Assembly (NCBI RefSeq): GCF_002591975.1 | Contig: NZ_NVQE01000031.1 | Location: 1 to 64,000, forward strand | DNA from: Mycobacterium neglectum | GTDB taxonomy: Bacteria > Actinomycetota > Actinomycetes > Mycobacteriales > Mycobacteriaceae | Length of the DNA stretch: 64,000 nucleotides | Direction of reading: 5' to 3' | Part shown: positions 49,414 through 58,966 of the stretch, piece after piece | Layout of the letters: each line of letters opens with the position of its first letter | Position numbering within the stretch: the first letter of the stretch is position 1 | Translations under genes and position numbers: made by a program | The notes under the pieces: generated by a model | Database searches by the model: none | Told to the model about the DNA's origin: nothing | The model's input: only the letters and a program-made list of their open reading frames with translations

Positions 49414-50873
49414 TGGAAGAACATCCCCTCAGTAGGCGGATCCGTCGCGTTCTGGAGCTGCGGCCCGACGGGCCCGCGATCGAGTACGACGGCGAATGGC
49501 TGACGTGGGGCGCCGTCGCCGCGCTGGCCCGTCGCATCGAATCGCTCACCGCCTCTGGGCGCCAGGTCGGAATCCTGTTGCATAACACACCGTCCCACGT
49601 CGCGACGTTTCTCGGCGTTCTGATGGCGGGCGGCACGGCCGTCGCCATCAACCCGTCCCGCGGCGACGACCGCATCAAGGGCGATATCGAGGCGCTTCAG
49701 CTGCCCATGGTCATCGGCACCAACGACGATATGACGACGTTGGTGACGCCGACGGCACGCACCGCCACGGTGGCGATCGCGGGCCTTGCCGATGCGCCCG
49801 ACGTGAGCTCGGCGAGCGAGCAGCGCCGCGACGCGGGCCGCGAAGGGGTCGCGGTGCGGATGCTGACCAGTGGGACGACGGGTCCGCCCAAGCGAATCGA
49901 CCTGACCTACGACATGCTGGCGCGCAGCGTGATCGGCACCGACTTCGACATCGCACCGACGCCGACCGAACCGCGCCGTGGCGTCGCGATCGTCAACGCC
50001 CCGCTGGTGCATATCGGCGGCGTGTTCCGCGTCCTGCAATGTGTCTGCGAAGCGCGTTCGTTCGCCCTGCTGGATCGATTCGAGCTCGACCGGTGGGCCG
50101 ACGCCGTGCGCATGCACCGACCGCAGGCGGTGTCGTTGGTTCCCGCGGCCCTGCGCACCGTGCTGCACTCCGACCTGACTCGAGACGATTTGCAGAGCAT
50201 CCGCGCCGTCACCTCAGGCACGGCGCCGCTATCAGCCGAGGATGCCGACGCATTCACCGCCAAATTCGGCATTCCGGTCCTGACGTCATACGCCGCAACG
50301 GAGTTCGGTGGCGGCGTCGCAGGATGGTCGCTGCGTGACTACCAAAAGTACTGGCACACCAAGCGCGGCAGCGTGGGCAGGGCCACGCTCGGCGCAAAGC
50401 TGCGTGTGGTCGACGACAACGGTGCACCCGTCGCCGACGACCAGCCAGGCCTGCTCGAGGTGAGGCCGGGCCAAATGGGAGCGATCGGAGATTGGATGCG
50501 AACCACCGATATGGCGCGCATCGACGCCGACGGATTCCTGTGGATCCTCGGCCGCGCCGACCAGGCGATCATCCGCGGCGGTTTCAAGGTGATGCCCGAC
50601 GATGTGCGCAGCGCGTTGGAGAGCCACCCGGCGGTGCAGGGCGCGGCGGTGGTCGGTCGGCCCGATCAGCGACTCGGCGAGACACCGGTGGCCATGGTCG
50701 AACTGCGGAACGCGGTCGAGGTGGATATCCTTCTCGACCACTTGCGGAAGCGGTTGGCGCGCTACGAGATTCCCACCGACATCGCGATCGTCGAGCAGAT
50801 TCCCAGGACCCCGTCGGGCAAGGCCGATCTGACCGCCGTCCGCAAGCACTTCACCACCGTCGACCATGCCTGA
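49413..50873 (+). CDS. Acyl-CoA synthetase (AMP-binding), first of three in tandem
   Basis: The 486-residue ligase is short for FadD proteins. It has the P-loop LTSGTTGPPKRI, where the Lys-Gly expected in PKG is PKR, then SYAATEFGGG as A5 and a conserved hinge plus C-terminal lysine in RTPSGKADL. The N-terminal domain is reduced, starting directly at RRIRRVLEL. The ATG at 49413 overlaps the crotonase stop, and 8 bp overlap the next synthetase. It probably activates a carboxylic acid intermediate. Confidence 0.86.
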   Translation: MEEHPLSRRIRRVLELRPDGPAIEYDGEWLTWGAVAALARRIESLTASGRQVGILLHNTPSHVATFLGVLMAGGTAVAINPSRGDDRIKGDIEALQLPMVIGTNDDMTTLVTPTARTATVAIAGLADAPDVSSASEQRRDAGREGVAVRMLTSGTTGPPKRIDLTYDMLARSVIGTDFDIAPTPTEPRRGVAIVNAPLVHIGGVFRVLQCVCEARSFALLDRFELDRWADAVRMHRPQAVSLVPAALRTVLHSDLTRDDLQSIRAVTSGTAPLSAEDADAFTAKFGIPVLTSYAATEFGGGVAGWSLRDYQKYWHTKRGSVGRATLGAKLRVVDDNGAPVADDQPGLLEVRPGQMGAIGDWMRTTDMARIDADGFLWILGRADQAIIRGGFKVMPDDVRSALESHPAVQGAAVVGRPDQRLGETPVAMVELRNAVEVDILLDHLRKRLARYEIPTDIAIVEQIPRTPSGKADLTAVRKHFTTVDHA

Positions 50874-52377
50874 CACCACAGTCGCCGACGTTCTACGCGA
50901 ACAGGCGCAGAACCGGGGCGAGCATCCGCTGCTGATATGCGACGGCGACCGGCTCAGCTACGCCGAGGCCCACCAACGCTCGACGAGGTTGGCGTGTGGG
51001 CTGATCACGCTCGGTGCGGGGAAGGGCACTCACGTCGGCGTGCTGTACCCGAACGGGCCGGACTTCATCGTGGCGATGCTGGCCGCAGCCCGCATCGGCG
51101 CCGTCGTGATTCCCTTCTCCACGTTCGCCACCGCCCCTGAACTCGCGACACAGCTCGCCCACGCCGACGTCGAGATCCTGCTCGCCACTGCGTCCTACCG
51201 GGGCCACGACTACCGCGAGAGACTGGCCCAGATCGATCGGTCTGGTCTCCCGCTGCTACGTCAGACCTTCGTCGATGCCGCGCCGCCGGTCGCCGTCGAC
51301 TCGGAACTGCTGGAGGCGATGGAGGACGACGTCGACTCCTCCGACCCGCTGGCGATCGTGTACACGTCGGGATCAACGAGCGCGCCGAAGGGCGTCGTAC
51401 ACACACATGCGTCGCTGCTCGACCATCAACGCGTGCTCAACGAGATCCGTGGGCTGGGCCCGGAAGACAAATTGTTCTGCAACTCGCCGTTCTTCTGGAT
51501 CGGTGGCATCGCGTTCTCGATACTGGCCGCGATGCTGGCCGGTGCCACGCTCGTGTGTTCCAACGCCGTCGATCCGGGCGATACCCTCGACCTTCTCGAA
51601 GCCGAAAAGCCCACCATGACGAACGGTTTCGTGGGAGGAATCGCTCATCTCGCCCGCCACCCCAGCCTGGCGCAGCGCGATCTGTCGTCCATGCGCCGCG
51701 GGAACCTGTACCCCATCATGGCGCCGGAGGTGCGGCCCGTGGACCCCGAGCTGCGGCACACCATGCTCGGGATGACCGAGACCGGAAGCGTCATCACGAT
51801 CAGCGAGGATGAATCCGACCAGCCCGAGCATCGGCGTGGGTCGTTCGGCCGGCCGGCACCGGGATTCGACACCAAGGTCGTCGACGACACCGGCGGACGC
51901 GTCGATGCCGGGGAGGTCGGCGAACTGTGCGTCCGCGGGCCATTTCTGATGCAGCGCTATTACAAGCGCAGCCGGGAAGAGTGCTTCGACGCCGACGGCT
52001 GGTTTCACACCAGCGATCTCGTCCGCACCGACGCCGATGGCTTCGTGTACTTCATCGGTCGTCGCGGCGCGATGATCAAGACCGCGGGCGCCAACGTCGC
52101 CCCTGCGGAGGTGGAGAAGGCGATCGCCAAGGTCGCCGGATTTACAGCGCACGTCGTCGGACTGCCCGATCCCGAGCGCGGACAGCTGGTGGCCGCCGTG
52201 ATCGTGCTTCCGGAGGACAGGGAGCTCGACGAAGACGCGCTGCGTGAAGGCCTGAAAAGCGAGCTGTCGTCATACAAGATTCCGCGGCGCTTCGCCGCGG
52301 TGCCGGCCGCGGAGATTCCGGTGATGTCCAGCGGAAAAGTCGACATATCCCGTCTCACAAAGGTCTTCGATGTCTGA
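50866..52377 (+). CDS. Acyl-CoA synthetase (AMP-binding), second of three in tandem
   Basis: This 503-residue ligase has a P-loop YTSGSTSAPKGVVHTH, MLGMTETGS as A5, FHTSDLVRTDADGF, and the catalytic lysine motif MSSGKVDISRL at the C-terminus. It overlaps both neighbours by 8 bp, so translation of the three ligases is coupled. The pairwise differences in A5 motifs (YAATEFGG, GMTETGS, GMTESFG) suggest distinct substrates rather than simple gene duplication. Confidence 0.88.
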   Translation: MPDTTVADVLREQAQNRGEHPLLICDGDRLSYAEAHQRSTRLACGLITLGAGKGTHVGVLYPNGPDFIVAMLAAARIGAVVIPFSTFATAPELATQLAHADVEILLATASYRGHDYRERLAQIDRSGLPLLRQTFVDAAPPVAVDSELLEAMEDDVDSSDPLAIVYTSGSTSAPKGVVHTHASLLDHQRVLNEIRGLGPEDKLFCNSPFFWIGGIAFSILAAMLAGATLVCSNAVDPGDTLDLLEAEKPTMTNGFVGGIAHLARHPSLAQRDLSSMRRGNLYPIMAPEVRPVDPELRHTMLGMTETGSVITISEDESDQPEHRRGSFGRPAPGFDTKVVDDTGGRVDAGEVGELCVRGPFLMQRYYKRSREECFDADGWFHTSDLVRTDADGFVYFIGRRGAMIKTAGANVAPAEVEKAIAKVAGFTAHVVGLPDPERGQLVAAVIVLPEDRELDEDALREGLKSELSSYKIPRRFAAVPAAEIPVMSSGKVDISRLTKVFDV

Positions 52378-53860
52378 CACCATCGACGGGCTGGTGCGAC
52401 TTCGAGCGGCAAGCGACGCAAGCAAGCCGATGGTCATCGACCCCGATGCCCGGCTCACGTACGCCGAACTCGACGCCACCAGCCGCGACCTCGCCGCCGC
52501 GTTCATCGCCACCGGCGTCGGCAAAGGCACGCGGGTGGGCCTGATCATGCCGAACTGTGCGCACTGGGTGCAGATCGCGGTGGCACTCACCCGCATCGGC
52601 GCGGTGCTGGTGCCGCTGAGCACGCTCCTGCAACCGCCCGAGCTTGCCGCTGCGCTGCGCGCGGCCTCCGTCCAGTGCCTGATCACCGTGCAGGAGTTCC
52701 GCGGCCACCGCTACCTCGACGACCTCGAGCCGTATCGGGTGGATCTTCCCGCGCTGCGCAAGGTGTGGACGGCCGACCGGCTCCCCCGCCCCACCGACAA
52801 CGCGCCTGTCGATGCGGTCGCCGAAACCGTCACACCCAGCGACACACTCGCGATCATGTTCACGTCGGGCAGCAGTGGTCCACCCAAAGGCGTCATCCAC
52901 TCGCACGGCAATGCGCTGGGTGCGGTCCGGTCTGGACTGGCCGCACGTTGCATCGGTCCAGACACCAGGCTGTACCTGCCGATGCCGTTCTTCTGGGTGG
53001 GCGGATTCGGCAGCGGAGTGCTGTCCGCACTGCTGGCCGGGGCCACGCTGGTCACCGAGCAGATACCCAAACCTGAGACGACGCTGCGCCTACTCGAACG
53101 CGAACAGGTCACCCTTTTCCGCGGCTGGCCGGATCAAGCCGAGGCGCTGGCGCGCCAAACCGATTCTCTGGCAGCCGATTTGTCATCGCTGCGTCCCGGC
53201 AGCCTGGAAGCTCTGTTGCCTGCGGATCAGCGGGCCGAACCCGGGGCGCGGGCGAGGCTGTTCGGGATGACCGAATCGTTCGGGCCATACTGCGGCTACC
53301 CCGCCGATACCGACATGCCGCGATCAGCGTGGGGCAGCTGCGGAAAACCGTTCGACGGCATGGAGGTTCGCATTGTCGACCCCGATGACGGTACACCCGT
53401 CCCGCGGGGCAACATCGGGATGATCGAGCTACGCGGACCCCACATGATGCGTGGGATCTGCCGCCGCAGCCACGACGAACTCTTCACCGCCGACGGCTTC
53501 TACCCCACTGGCGATCTCGGCCACCTCGACGACGACGGCTTCATGTTCTACCACGGCCGCTCCGACGATATGTTCAAGGTCAGCGGCGCCACCGTTTACC
53601 CGAGCGAGGTCGAGGACGCGCTGCGCACCATCGACGGTGTCCACGGCGCGTTCGTCACGGAGGTCGCCGGAGCTGTGGGCGCCGTCGTGATATCCGGGCA
53701 GGCTGTCGAAGACCTTCACGCCGCGGCACGCCAGCGGCTGAGCTCCTTCAAGGTCCCGACGGTGTGGTTGACCGTCGACTCCGACGAAGCCATCCCGCGC
53801 AAGGCGACGGGCAAGGTCGATGTCGCCGCCCTGCGGGAGATGCTGCTCGAGGCTAGCTGA
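52370..53860 (+). CDS. Acyl-CoA synthetase (AMP-binding), third of three in tandem
   Basis: The 496-residue ligase has a P-loop FTSGSSGPPKGVIHSH, A5 LFGMTESFGPY, YPTGDLGHLDDDGF and the C-terminal lysine motif RKATGKVDVAAL. It overlaps the second synthetase by 8 bp and converges with the GntR gene at 53853 by 8 bp. Together the three synthetases imply either three acid substrates or a set of stepwise activations in one pathway. Confidence 0.88.
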   Translation: MSDTIDGLVRLRAASDASKPMVIDPDARLTYAELDATSRDLAAAFIATGVGKGTRVGLIMPNCAHWVQIAVALTRIGAVLVPLSTLLQPPELAAALRAASVQCLITVQEFRGHRYLDDLEPYRVDLPALRKVWTADRLPRPTDNAPVDAVAETVTPSDTLAIMFTSGSSGPPKGVIHSHGNALGAVRSGLAARCIGPDTRLYLPMPFFWVGGFGSGVLSALLAGATLVTEQIPKPETTLRLLEREQVTLFRGWPDQAEALARQTDSLAADLSSLRPGSLEALLPADQRAEPGARARLFGMTESFGPYCGYPADTDMPRSAWGSCGKPFDGMEVRIVDPDDGTPVPRGNIGMIELRGPHMMRGICRRSHDELFTADGFYPTGDLGHLDDDGFMFYHGRSDDMFKVSGATVYPSEVEDALRTIDGVHGAFVTEVAGAVGAVVISGQAVEDLHAAARQRLSSFKVPTVWLTVDSDEAIPRKATGKVDVAALREMLLEAS

Positions 53861-54530
53861 CCACGCCCTGGGCAGTGAGGTGCTCGATCAGTGGCTTCGC
53901 ACCCGCTGCGAGGTGCTCGGACATCGCTGTGCGAGCCAGGTTTTCGTCGTGCTTCTCCAACGCTTCCAACAGTCGACGGTGATGCTCGTTCGACTTCTCC
54001 GGCCAGCCGGCAATGATCGGGAACACCGACTCCGGCGCGTAGCGGGTGATCTGCGACATCAGCTGGGCAAGTTTAGGGGAATCTGAGGCGACGTTGATTG
54101 CGCGGTGGAACTCATGGTTGAGCCGCACTGCGCGTTCGTCGTCATCGGCGGCATACGCCACTTCCAGCTCGGACTGGATCTGCTGTAGTTCCCGAAGTTG
54201 TTGGTCGCTGATGTTCGCCGCGGCGCGTGCGGCCAGCTCACCTCCGATGTAGGCCTGCACGTCGGACACGTCGGTCAGGTCGCGACCGGTCACCGGCAGG
54301 ACCACGAAGCCACGGTGCGGCTGCTGGGCCAGCAGTCCCTCGGCCTTGAGTTCGAACAGCGCCTCACGCACCGGCGTGACGCTGATGCCGAGATCCACCG
54401 CGAGTTGGTCCAGCCGCACGTATGTGCCTGCGGCATAGGTGCCGTCGAAGATTCGCTTACGCACGATGCGCGCGACGTCTTCGGCCAGTTGCGTCCTGGC
54501 CAGGGCCTGCGGAATCTCGGGTACGGACAC
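53853..54530 (-). CDS. GntR-family regulator, FadR/FCD type (second)
   Basis: The 225-residue protein has a winged helix (DVARIVRKRIFDGTYAAGTYVRLDQLAV to GISVTPVREALFELKAEGLL) and an FCD domain with conserved EFHRAI and HHRRLLEALEKHD. The GTG at 54530 lies 3 bp after the acyl-CoA dehydrogenase stop, so it is the last gene of the SDR-thiolase-dehydrogenase-GntR operon. The palindrome at 57732-57750, upstream of that operon and the divergent one, is the likely target. It ends 8 bp inside the convergent synthetase gene. Confidence 0.88.
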   Translation of the reverse strand: MSVPEIPQALARTQLAEDVARIVRKRIFDGTYAAGTYVRLDQLAVDLGISVTPVREALFELKAEGLLAQQPHRGFVVLPVTGRDLTDVSDVQAYIGGELAARAAANISDQQLRELQQIQSELEVAYAADDDERAVRLNHEFHRAINVASDSPKLAQLMSQITRYAPESVFPIIAGWPEKSNEHHRRLLEALEKHDENLARTAMSEHLAAGAKPLIEHLTAQGVVS

Positions 54531-54533
54531 GGA

Positions 54534-55727
54534 TCAGATCCGATAATCGGCGAGCAGTCGCTTGCTGATGATGTTCTTCTGGATCTCGCTCGTTCCCTCG
54601 CCGATCAGCAGGAACGGGGCATCGCGCATCAGCCGCTCGATCTCGTATTCCTTGGAATAGCCGTACCCACCGTGGATTCTGAAGCTCTGCTGCGTGACCT
54701 CCGAGCAGAACTCGCTCGCAAGATACTTCGCCATTCCCGCCGCGACATCGTTGCGTTCGCCGGAGTCCTTCAGCCGGGCGGCGTTGACCATCATCAGATG
54801 TGCCGCTTCGACCTTGGTCGCCATCTCGGCCAACTGGAAGGCGATGGCCTGATGTTCTGCGATCGGCTTGCCGAACGTCTGCCGCTGCTGCGCGTAGCGC
54901 ACCGCGAGCTCGAACGCGCGGATCCCCACGCCACAGGCCCTGGCGGACACGTTGACACGGCCCACCTCGATGCCGTCCATCATCTGGAAGAAGCCCTGGC
55001 CCGGCGCCTCACCGAGAATGTCGCCCGCTTGCGCCACATACCCGTCGAAAAGCAATTCGGTGGTGTCGATCCCCTTGTAGCCGAGCTTGTCGATCTTGCC
55101 CGGAATCGTCAGCCCCGGGACGACTTCACCGAAGCCCGTAGGCTTTTCGACCAGGAACGCGGTCAGGTTTCGATGCGGCTTCTCGGCACCTTCATCGGTG
55201 CGCACCAGCGCGGCGACCAGCGTCGAGCTGCCGCCGTTGGTCAGCCACATCTTCTGGCCGTCGATCGTGTACGTCCCATCGGCATTGCGCTTGCCCCGGG
55301 TGCGAATTGCGGCGACATCGGAACCGAGTTCCGGCTCGGACATCGAGAATGCGCCGCGCGTCTCTCCGGTCGCCATCCGCGGCAGGTAGTACTGCTTCTG
55401 CGTATCGGTGCCGTGCTGGCGAATCATGTACGCGACGATGAAGTGAGTGTTGATCACCCCGGAGACGCTCATCCAGCCGCGGGCGAGTTCCTCGACGCAC
55501 AGCGCATAAGTGAGCAGAGACTCCCCCAGGCCGCCGTACTCCTCGGGAATCATCAGACCGAACAGACCCATCTCCCGCATCTGGTCGACGATCGCCTGCG
55601 GATAGGTGTCCGCGTGCTCGAGTTCCTGGGCGGCGGGAATGATCTCCTTGTCGACGAACTGCCGTACGTTGGCGACGATCTCGGTCTGGAACTCGGTCAG
55701 TCCCAGCGTCTGCGCAAGTTTGGTCAT
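54534..55727 (-). CDS. Acyl-CoA dehydrogenase
   Basis: The 397-residue flavoprotein has SMSEPELGSDVAAIRTRGKR in the middle domain and the catalytic base Glu377 in GEGTSEIQKNI. It therefore belongs to the classical homotetrameric acyl-CoA dehydrogenases, unlike the pair at 32782/33987. The ATG at 55727 overlaps the upstream thiolase stop (ATGA). It lies between the thiolase and the GntR gene in one operon, consistent with a beta-oxidation module. Confidence 0.92.
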   Translation of the reverse strand: MTKLAQTLGLTEFQTEIVANVRQFVDKEIIPAAQELEHADTYPQAIVDQMREMGLFGLMIPEEYGGLGESLLTYALCVEELARGWMSVSGVINTHFIVAYMIRQHGTDTQKQYYLPRMATGETRGAFSMSEPELGSDVAAIRTRGKRNADGTYTIDGQKMWLTNGGSSTLVAALVRTDEGAEKPHRNLTAFLVEKPTGFGEVVPGLTIPGKIDKLGYKGIDTTELLFDGYVAQAGDILGEAPGQGFFQMMDGIEVGRVNVSARACGVGIRAFELAVRYAQQRQTFGKPIAEHQAIAFQLAEMATKVEAAHLMMVNAARLKDSGERNDVAAGMAKYLASEFCSEVTQQSFRIHGGYGYSKEYEIERLMRDAPFLLIGEGTSEIQKNIISKRLLADYRI

Positions 55728-56941
55728 GCGCCCACCCTCTCGAAAACCGCCGCCAGACCCTGTCCGCCGCCGATGCACATCGTTTCCAAACCGTACCGAG
55801 CCCCGCGGCGGTTCAACTCGCGCGCGAGGGTCGCGAGCATCCGTCCGCCGGTGGCACCAACGGGATGACCCAGCGAAATTCCCGAACCGTGCACGTTGGT
55901 CCGGTCGCGGTCGGCGTCAGTGAACTCCCACGCCCGCATGACTGCGAGCGCCTGCGCGGCGAACGCCTCGTTGAGTTCGATCAGGTCAATGTCATCCAGC
56001 GACAGCCCTGCCTTGACAAGCGCAGCTTCGGTCGCGGGCACCGGCCCGATGCCCATGACGTTGGGCGCCACACCCGCTGAACCCCAGGAGACCAACCGGA
56101 CCAGCGGTGTCAGACCGAGTTCGTCGGCCTTCTCGGCGGTGGTGACAATGCACATGGATGCCGCGTCGTTCTGCCCGCTGGCATTACCGGCCGTGACCGT
56201 CGCATCGGGATCGCTCTTCAGCAGAACAGGTTTCAGCTTGGCGAGTGACTCCACCGTGGTGTCGGCACGAGGATGTTCGTCGGTGTCGATCAGTTCCTCA
56301 CCCTGGCGGGTGCGGACGGTCACGGGAATGATCTCCTCGGCGAGAACGCCGTCCTTCTGCGCGGCAACGGCCCGCTGATGCGACGTCACCGCCAACTCGT
56401 CCTGCTCCTGCCTGGAGATCGCGTACTGCTTGCGCAGGTTCTCGGCCGTCTCGAGCATTCCGCCGGGCACCGGGTAGTGGCGCCCGCCCGCGGTGGTGCG
56501 CCCACGCGCCAGTGCGTCGTGCACCTGGACGCCGGATCGGGCTCCGCCCCACCGCATATCCGTCGAGTAAAAGGTGACGTTGCTCATGCTCTCGGCACCG
56601 CCGGCAACGACGAGATCGTTGTCGCCGTTGGCAACCTGTAGACAGGCCTGGATCACGGCCTGCAGACCCGAGCCGCACCTGCGGTCGACCTGCATACCGG
56701 GCACCGTGACGGGGAGGCCGGAGTCGAGCGCGACGACGCGACCGATCGCCGGTGCCTCACTGCTCGGATAGCAGTGCCCGAGAATGACGTCTTGCACTGC
56801 GCCAGGTTCGATCCCGGTGCGTTCGAGCAACCCCGTGAGTGCCGCGACACCCAGGTCCACCGCGGTCAGCGATTTGAACATGCCGCCGTAGCGGCCGATC
56901 GGTGTGCGTACCGGTTCACAGATAACGGCCTCGCGAGTCAT
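55724..56941 (-). CDS. Thiolase (acetyl-CoA acyltransferase)
   Basis: The 405-residue thiolase has Cys89 in DRRCGSG, His359 in GHPVGATG and Cys389 in CIGGGQG, so all three catalytic residues are present. The ATG at 56941 overlaps the SDR stop (ATGA), and its own stop overlaps the dehydrogenase start, giving strict translational coupling of SDR, thiolase and dehydrogenase. Together these supply three steps of a beta-oxidation round; the hydration step could come from the crotonases or the MaoC protein nearby. Confidence 0.92.
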   Translation of the reverse strand: MTREAVICEPVRTPIGRYGGMFKSLTAVDLGVAALTGLLERTGIEPGAVQDVILGHCYPSSEAPAIGRVVALDSGLPVTVPGMQVDRRCGSGLQAVIQACLQVANGDNDLVVAGGAESMSNVTFYSTDMRWGGARSGVQVHDALARGRTTAGGRHYPVPGGMLETAENLRKQYAISRQEQDELAVTSHQRAVAAQKDGVLAEEIIPVTVRTRQGEELIDTDEHPRADTTVESLAKLKPVLLKSDPDATVTAGNASGQNDAASMCIVTTAEKADELGLTPLVRLVSWGSAGVAPNVMGIGPVPATEAALVKAGLSLDDIDLIELNEAFAAQALAVMRAWEFTDADRDRTNVHGSGISLGHPVGATGGRMLATLARELNRRGARYGLETMCIGGGQGLAAVFERVGA

Positions 56942-57678
56942 ACGTGCCTCCCCCCGGTGACTTCGAGCACCGTGCCGGTCATGTACGACGACAGGTCGCT
57001 GGCGAGGAACAATGCCACCTTGGCCACCTCGGCCGGTTCGCCTGCACGACCCATCGGCACCTCGGCCAGCTTCTGATCCCAAATATGTTGGGGCATAGCC
57101 TCAGTCATTGCGGATCTGATCAGTCCCGGCTGGATGGCGTTGACCCGCACACCGAGATGGGCGAGTTCCTTGGCCGCGGCCTTCGTCATCCCGACGATGC
57201 CCGCCTTGGCCGCCGAGTAGTTGGTCTGACCGATCAGACCGACCTTCCCGGAGATCGACGACATGTTGACGATCGCTCCGCGCTTGTTTTCGCGCATGAT
57301 CGCGGCCGCGGCCTTGGTGCCGTTCCACGTGCCCTTCAGATGCACGGCGATCACCTGGTCGAACTGCTCCTCGGTCATCTTGCGCAGCGTCGCATCGCGG
57401 GTGATCCCGGCGTTGTTGACCATGATGTCGAGACCACCGAACCGTTCGACGGCGGCCGCGACAAGTGCGTCGACCTCATCGGATTTCGTCACATCGCAGC
57501 GCACGGCGAGCGCCACCTGCTCGCCCCCGAGTTGCTTGGCCGCGGCCTCCGTCGCTCCGAGGTCCAGGTCGCCGAGCACCACACGCGCGCCCTCGGCGAT
57601 GAACTGTTCCGCGATCGCGTACCCGAGGCCCTGCGCCCCTCCGGTGACGACGGCGGTCCGACCGGTCAGCATTGACAC
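56938..57678 (-). CDS. 3-oxoacyl reductase/hydroxyacyl-CoA dehydrogenase-type SDR (FabG-like)
   Basis: This 246-residue classical SDR has the cofactor motif GGAQGLG near residues 13-19, NNAG, the catalytic Ser in NMSSISG, Y-S-A-A-K and a terminal VTGG. The likely role is oxidation of a 3-hydroxyacyl-CoA in the module with the thiolase. The GTG at 57678 follows GAGGAG at 7-bp spacing; ATG 57672 is an alternative. It leads the operon and is divergent from the acyl-CoA dehydrogenase at 57794, with the 57732-57750 palindrome between. Confidence 0.9.
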   Translation of the reverse strand: MSMLTGRTAVVTGGAQGLGYAIAEQFIAEGARVVLGDLDLGATEAAAKQLGGEQVALAVRCDVTKSDEVDALVAAAVERFGGLDIMVNNAGITRDATLRKMTEEQFDQVIAVHLKGTWNGTKAAAAIMRENKRGAIVNMSSISGKVGLIGQTNYSAAKAGIVGMTKAAAKELAHLGVRVNAIQPGLIRSAMTEAMPQHIWDQKLAEVPMGRAGEPAEVAKVALFLASDLSSYMTGTVLEVTGGRHV

Positions 57679-57731
57679 CTGATCACTCCTCTTGCTGTTT
57701 CGGAGCCCCGTTGGGGCCCCCGCAGACGGAC

Positions 57732-57750
57732 ATCATATTTCATATATGAT
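57732..57750. promoter_or_regulatory. AT-rich operator candidate, likely GntR target
   Basis: ATCATAT and ATATGAT are perfect 7-bp arms around TTCAT in the 115-bp gap between two divergent beta-oxidation operons. The AT-rich palindrome stands out against high-GC DNA. The FCD-type GntR at 53853, encoded at the end of the left operon, is the obvious candidate binder. Confidence 0.6.
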
Positions 57751-57793
57751 TCCTCCGTTCATGGGCCCACTCGCCGGAGAGGAGCGTCCCCAG

Positions 57794-58966
57794 ATGACGA
57801 TCACCGAAGTCAGCGATGAGGATTTCCAGGAGATCCTCGCGCAGACACGCCACTTCGTGCGCACCGCCGTCGTCCCTCGCGAGCAGGAGATCCTCGCCAG
57901 CGACCGGGTGCCCGACGACTTGCGCGAGCAGGTCAAGAAGATGGGACTGTTCGGCTACGCAATCCCCCAGGAGTGGGGTGGGCTCGGCCTCGATCTCGCC
58001 CAGGACGTCGAACTCGCGATGGAACTCGGATACACCTCGCTGGCGCTGCGGTCGATGTTCGGCACCAACAACGGCATCGCCGGACAGGTGCTCGTCGGGT
58101 TCGGCACCGACGAGCAGAAGGCGCGCTGGCTTGAACCCATGGCCGTCGGCGACGTCGTCGCCTCCTTCGCCCTGACCGAGCCGGGCGCCGGATCGAACCC
58201 TTCCGGGCTGCGGACCAAAGCCGTCCGGGATGGGGATCACTGGATCATCAACGGCCAGAAGCGATTCATCACCAACGCACCGATGGCCGACCTGTTCATC
58301 GTCTTCGCCCGCACCCGCCCTGCCGACGACGAAGGCGCGGGCATTGCGGTGTTCCTGGTACCGGCCGACGCCGCGGGCGTGGTGGTCGGCGCCAAGGACG
58401 CCAAGATGGGCCAGGAAGGTGCGTGGACCTCCGACGTCAGTTTCGACGATGTTCGCGTGCCGGCAACCGCGCTCATCGGCGGCAGTGAAGACATCGGATA
58501 TCGGGCGGCGATGATCTCGTTGGCGCGGGGCCGCGTCCACATCGCGGCGCTCGCCGTCGGCACCGCCCAGCGCGCGCTCGACGAGTCCGTCGCCTATGCG
58601 GCCACGGCCACTCAAGGCGGCACACCGATCGGGAACTTCCAGCTGGTGCAGGCGATGATCGCCGATCAACAAACCGGCGTGCTCGCCGGTCGGGCACTGG
58701 TGCGTGAGACAGCCAGGGCGTGGGTCAGCGAGGAGGACCGCCGCATCGCGCCGTCCGCGGCGAAGCTGTTCTGCACCGAAATGGTCGGTCAGGTAGCCGA
58801 TCTCGCGGTACAGATCCACGGCGGCAGCGGGTACATGCGCGAAGTGCCGGTCGAGCGCATCTACCGCGACGTCCGTCTGCTGCGGCTTTACGAGGGCACC
58901 AGCGAGATTCAGCGACTCATCATCGGGGCGAACCTCGTCAAAACGGCACAACGGGAGAGCAAATGA
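57794..58966 (+). CDS. Acyl-CoA dehydrogenase
   Basis: This 390-residue flavoprotein has FALTEPGAGSNPSGLRTKAV in the middle domain and Glu367 in YEGTSEIQR as catalytic base, so it is a standard acyl-CoA dehydrogenase. The ATG at 57794 is preceded by AGGAG at 9-bp spacing; an in-frame ATG at 57761 is possible but lacks family homology. Its stop overlaps the SDR ATG downstream (ATGA). It is transcribed divergently from the FabG-like gene under the 57732-57750 palindrome. Confidence 0.92.
   Translation: MTITEVSDEDFQEILAQTRHFVRTAVVPREQEILASDRVPDDLREQVKKMGLFGYAIPQEWGGLGLDLAQDVELAMELGYTSLALRSMFGTNNGIAGQVLVGFGTDEQKARWLEPMAVGDVVASFALTEPGAGSNPSGLRTKAVRDGDHWIINGQKRFITNAPMADLFIVFARTRPADDEGAGIAVFLVPADAAGVVVGAKDAKMGQEGAWTSDVSFDDVRVPATALIGGSEDIGYRAAMISLARGRVHIAALAVGTAQRALDESVAYAATATQGGTPIGNFQLVQAMIADQQTGVLAGRALVRETARAWVSEEDRRIAPSAAKLFCTEMVGQVADLAVQIHGGSGYMREVPVERIYRDVRLLRLYEGTSEIQRLIIGANLVKTAQRESK

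Noticed and set aside
57740-58951. 403-codon minus-strand frame opposite the acyl-CoA dehydrogenase
   Set aside because: Antisense shadow of a gene with catalytic YEGTSEIQR; no recognisable protein.
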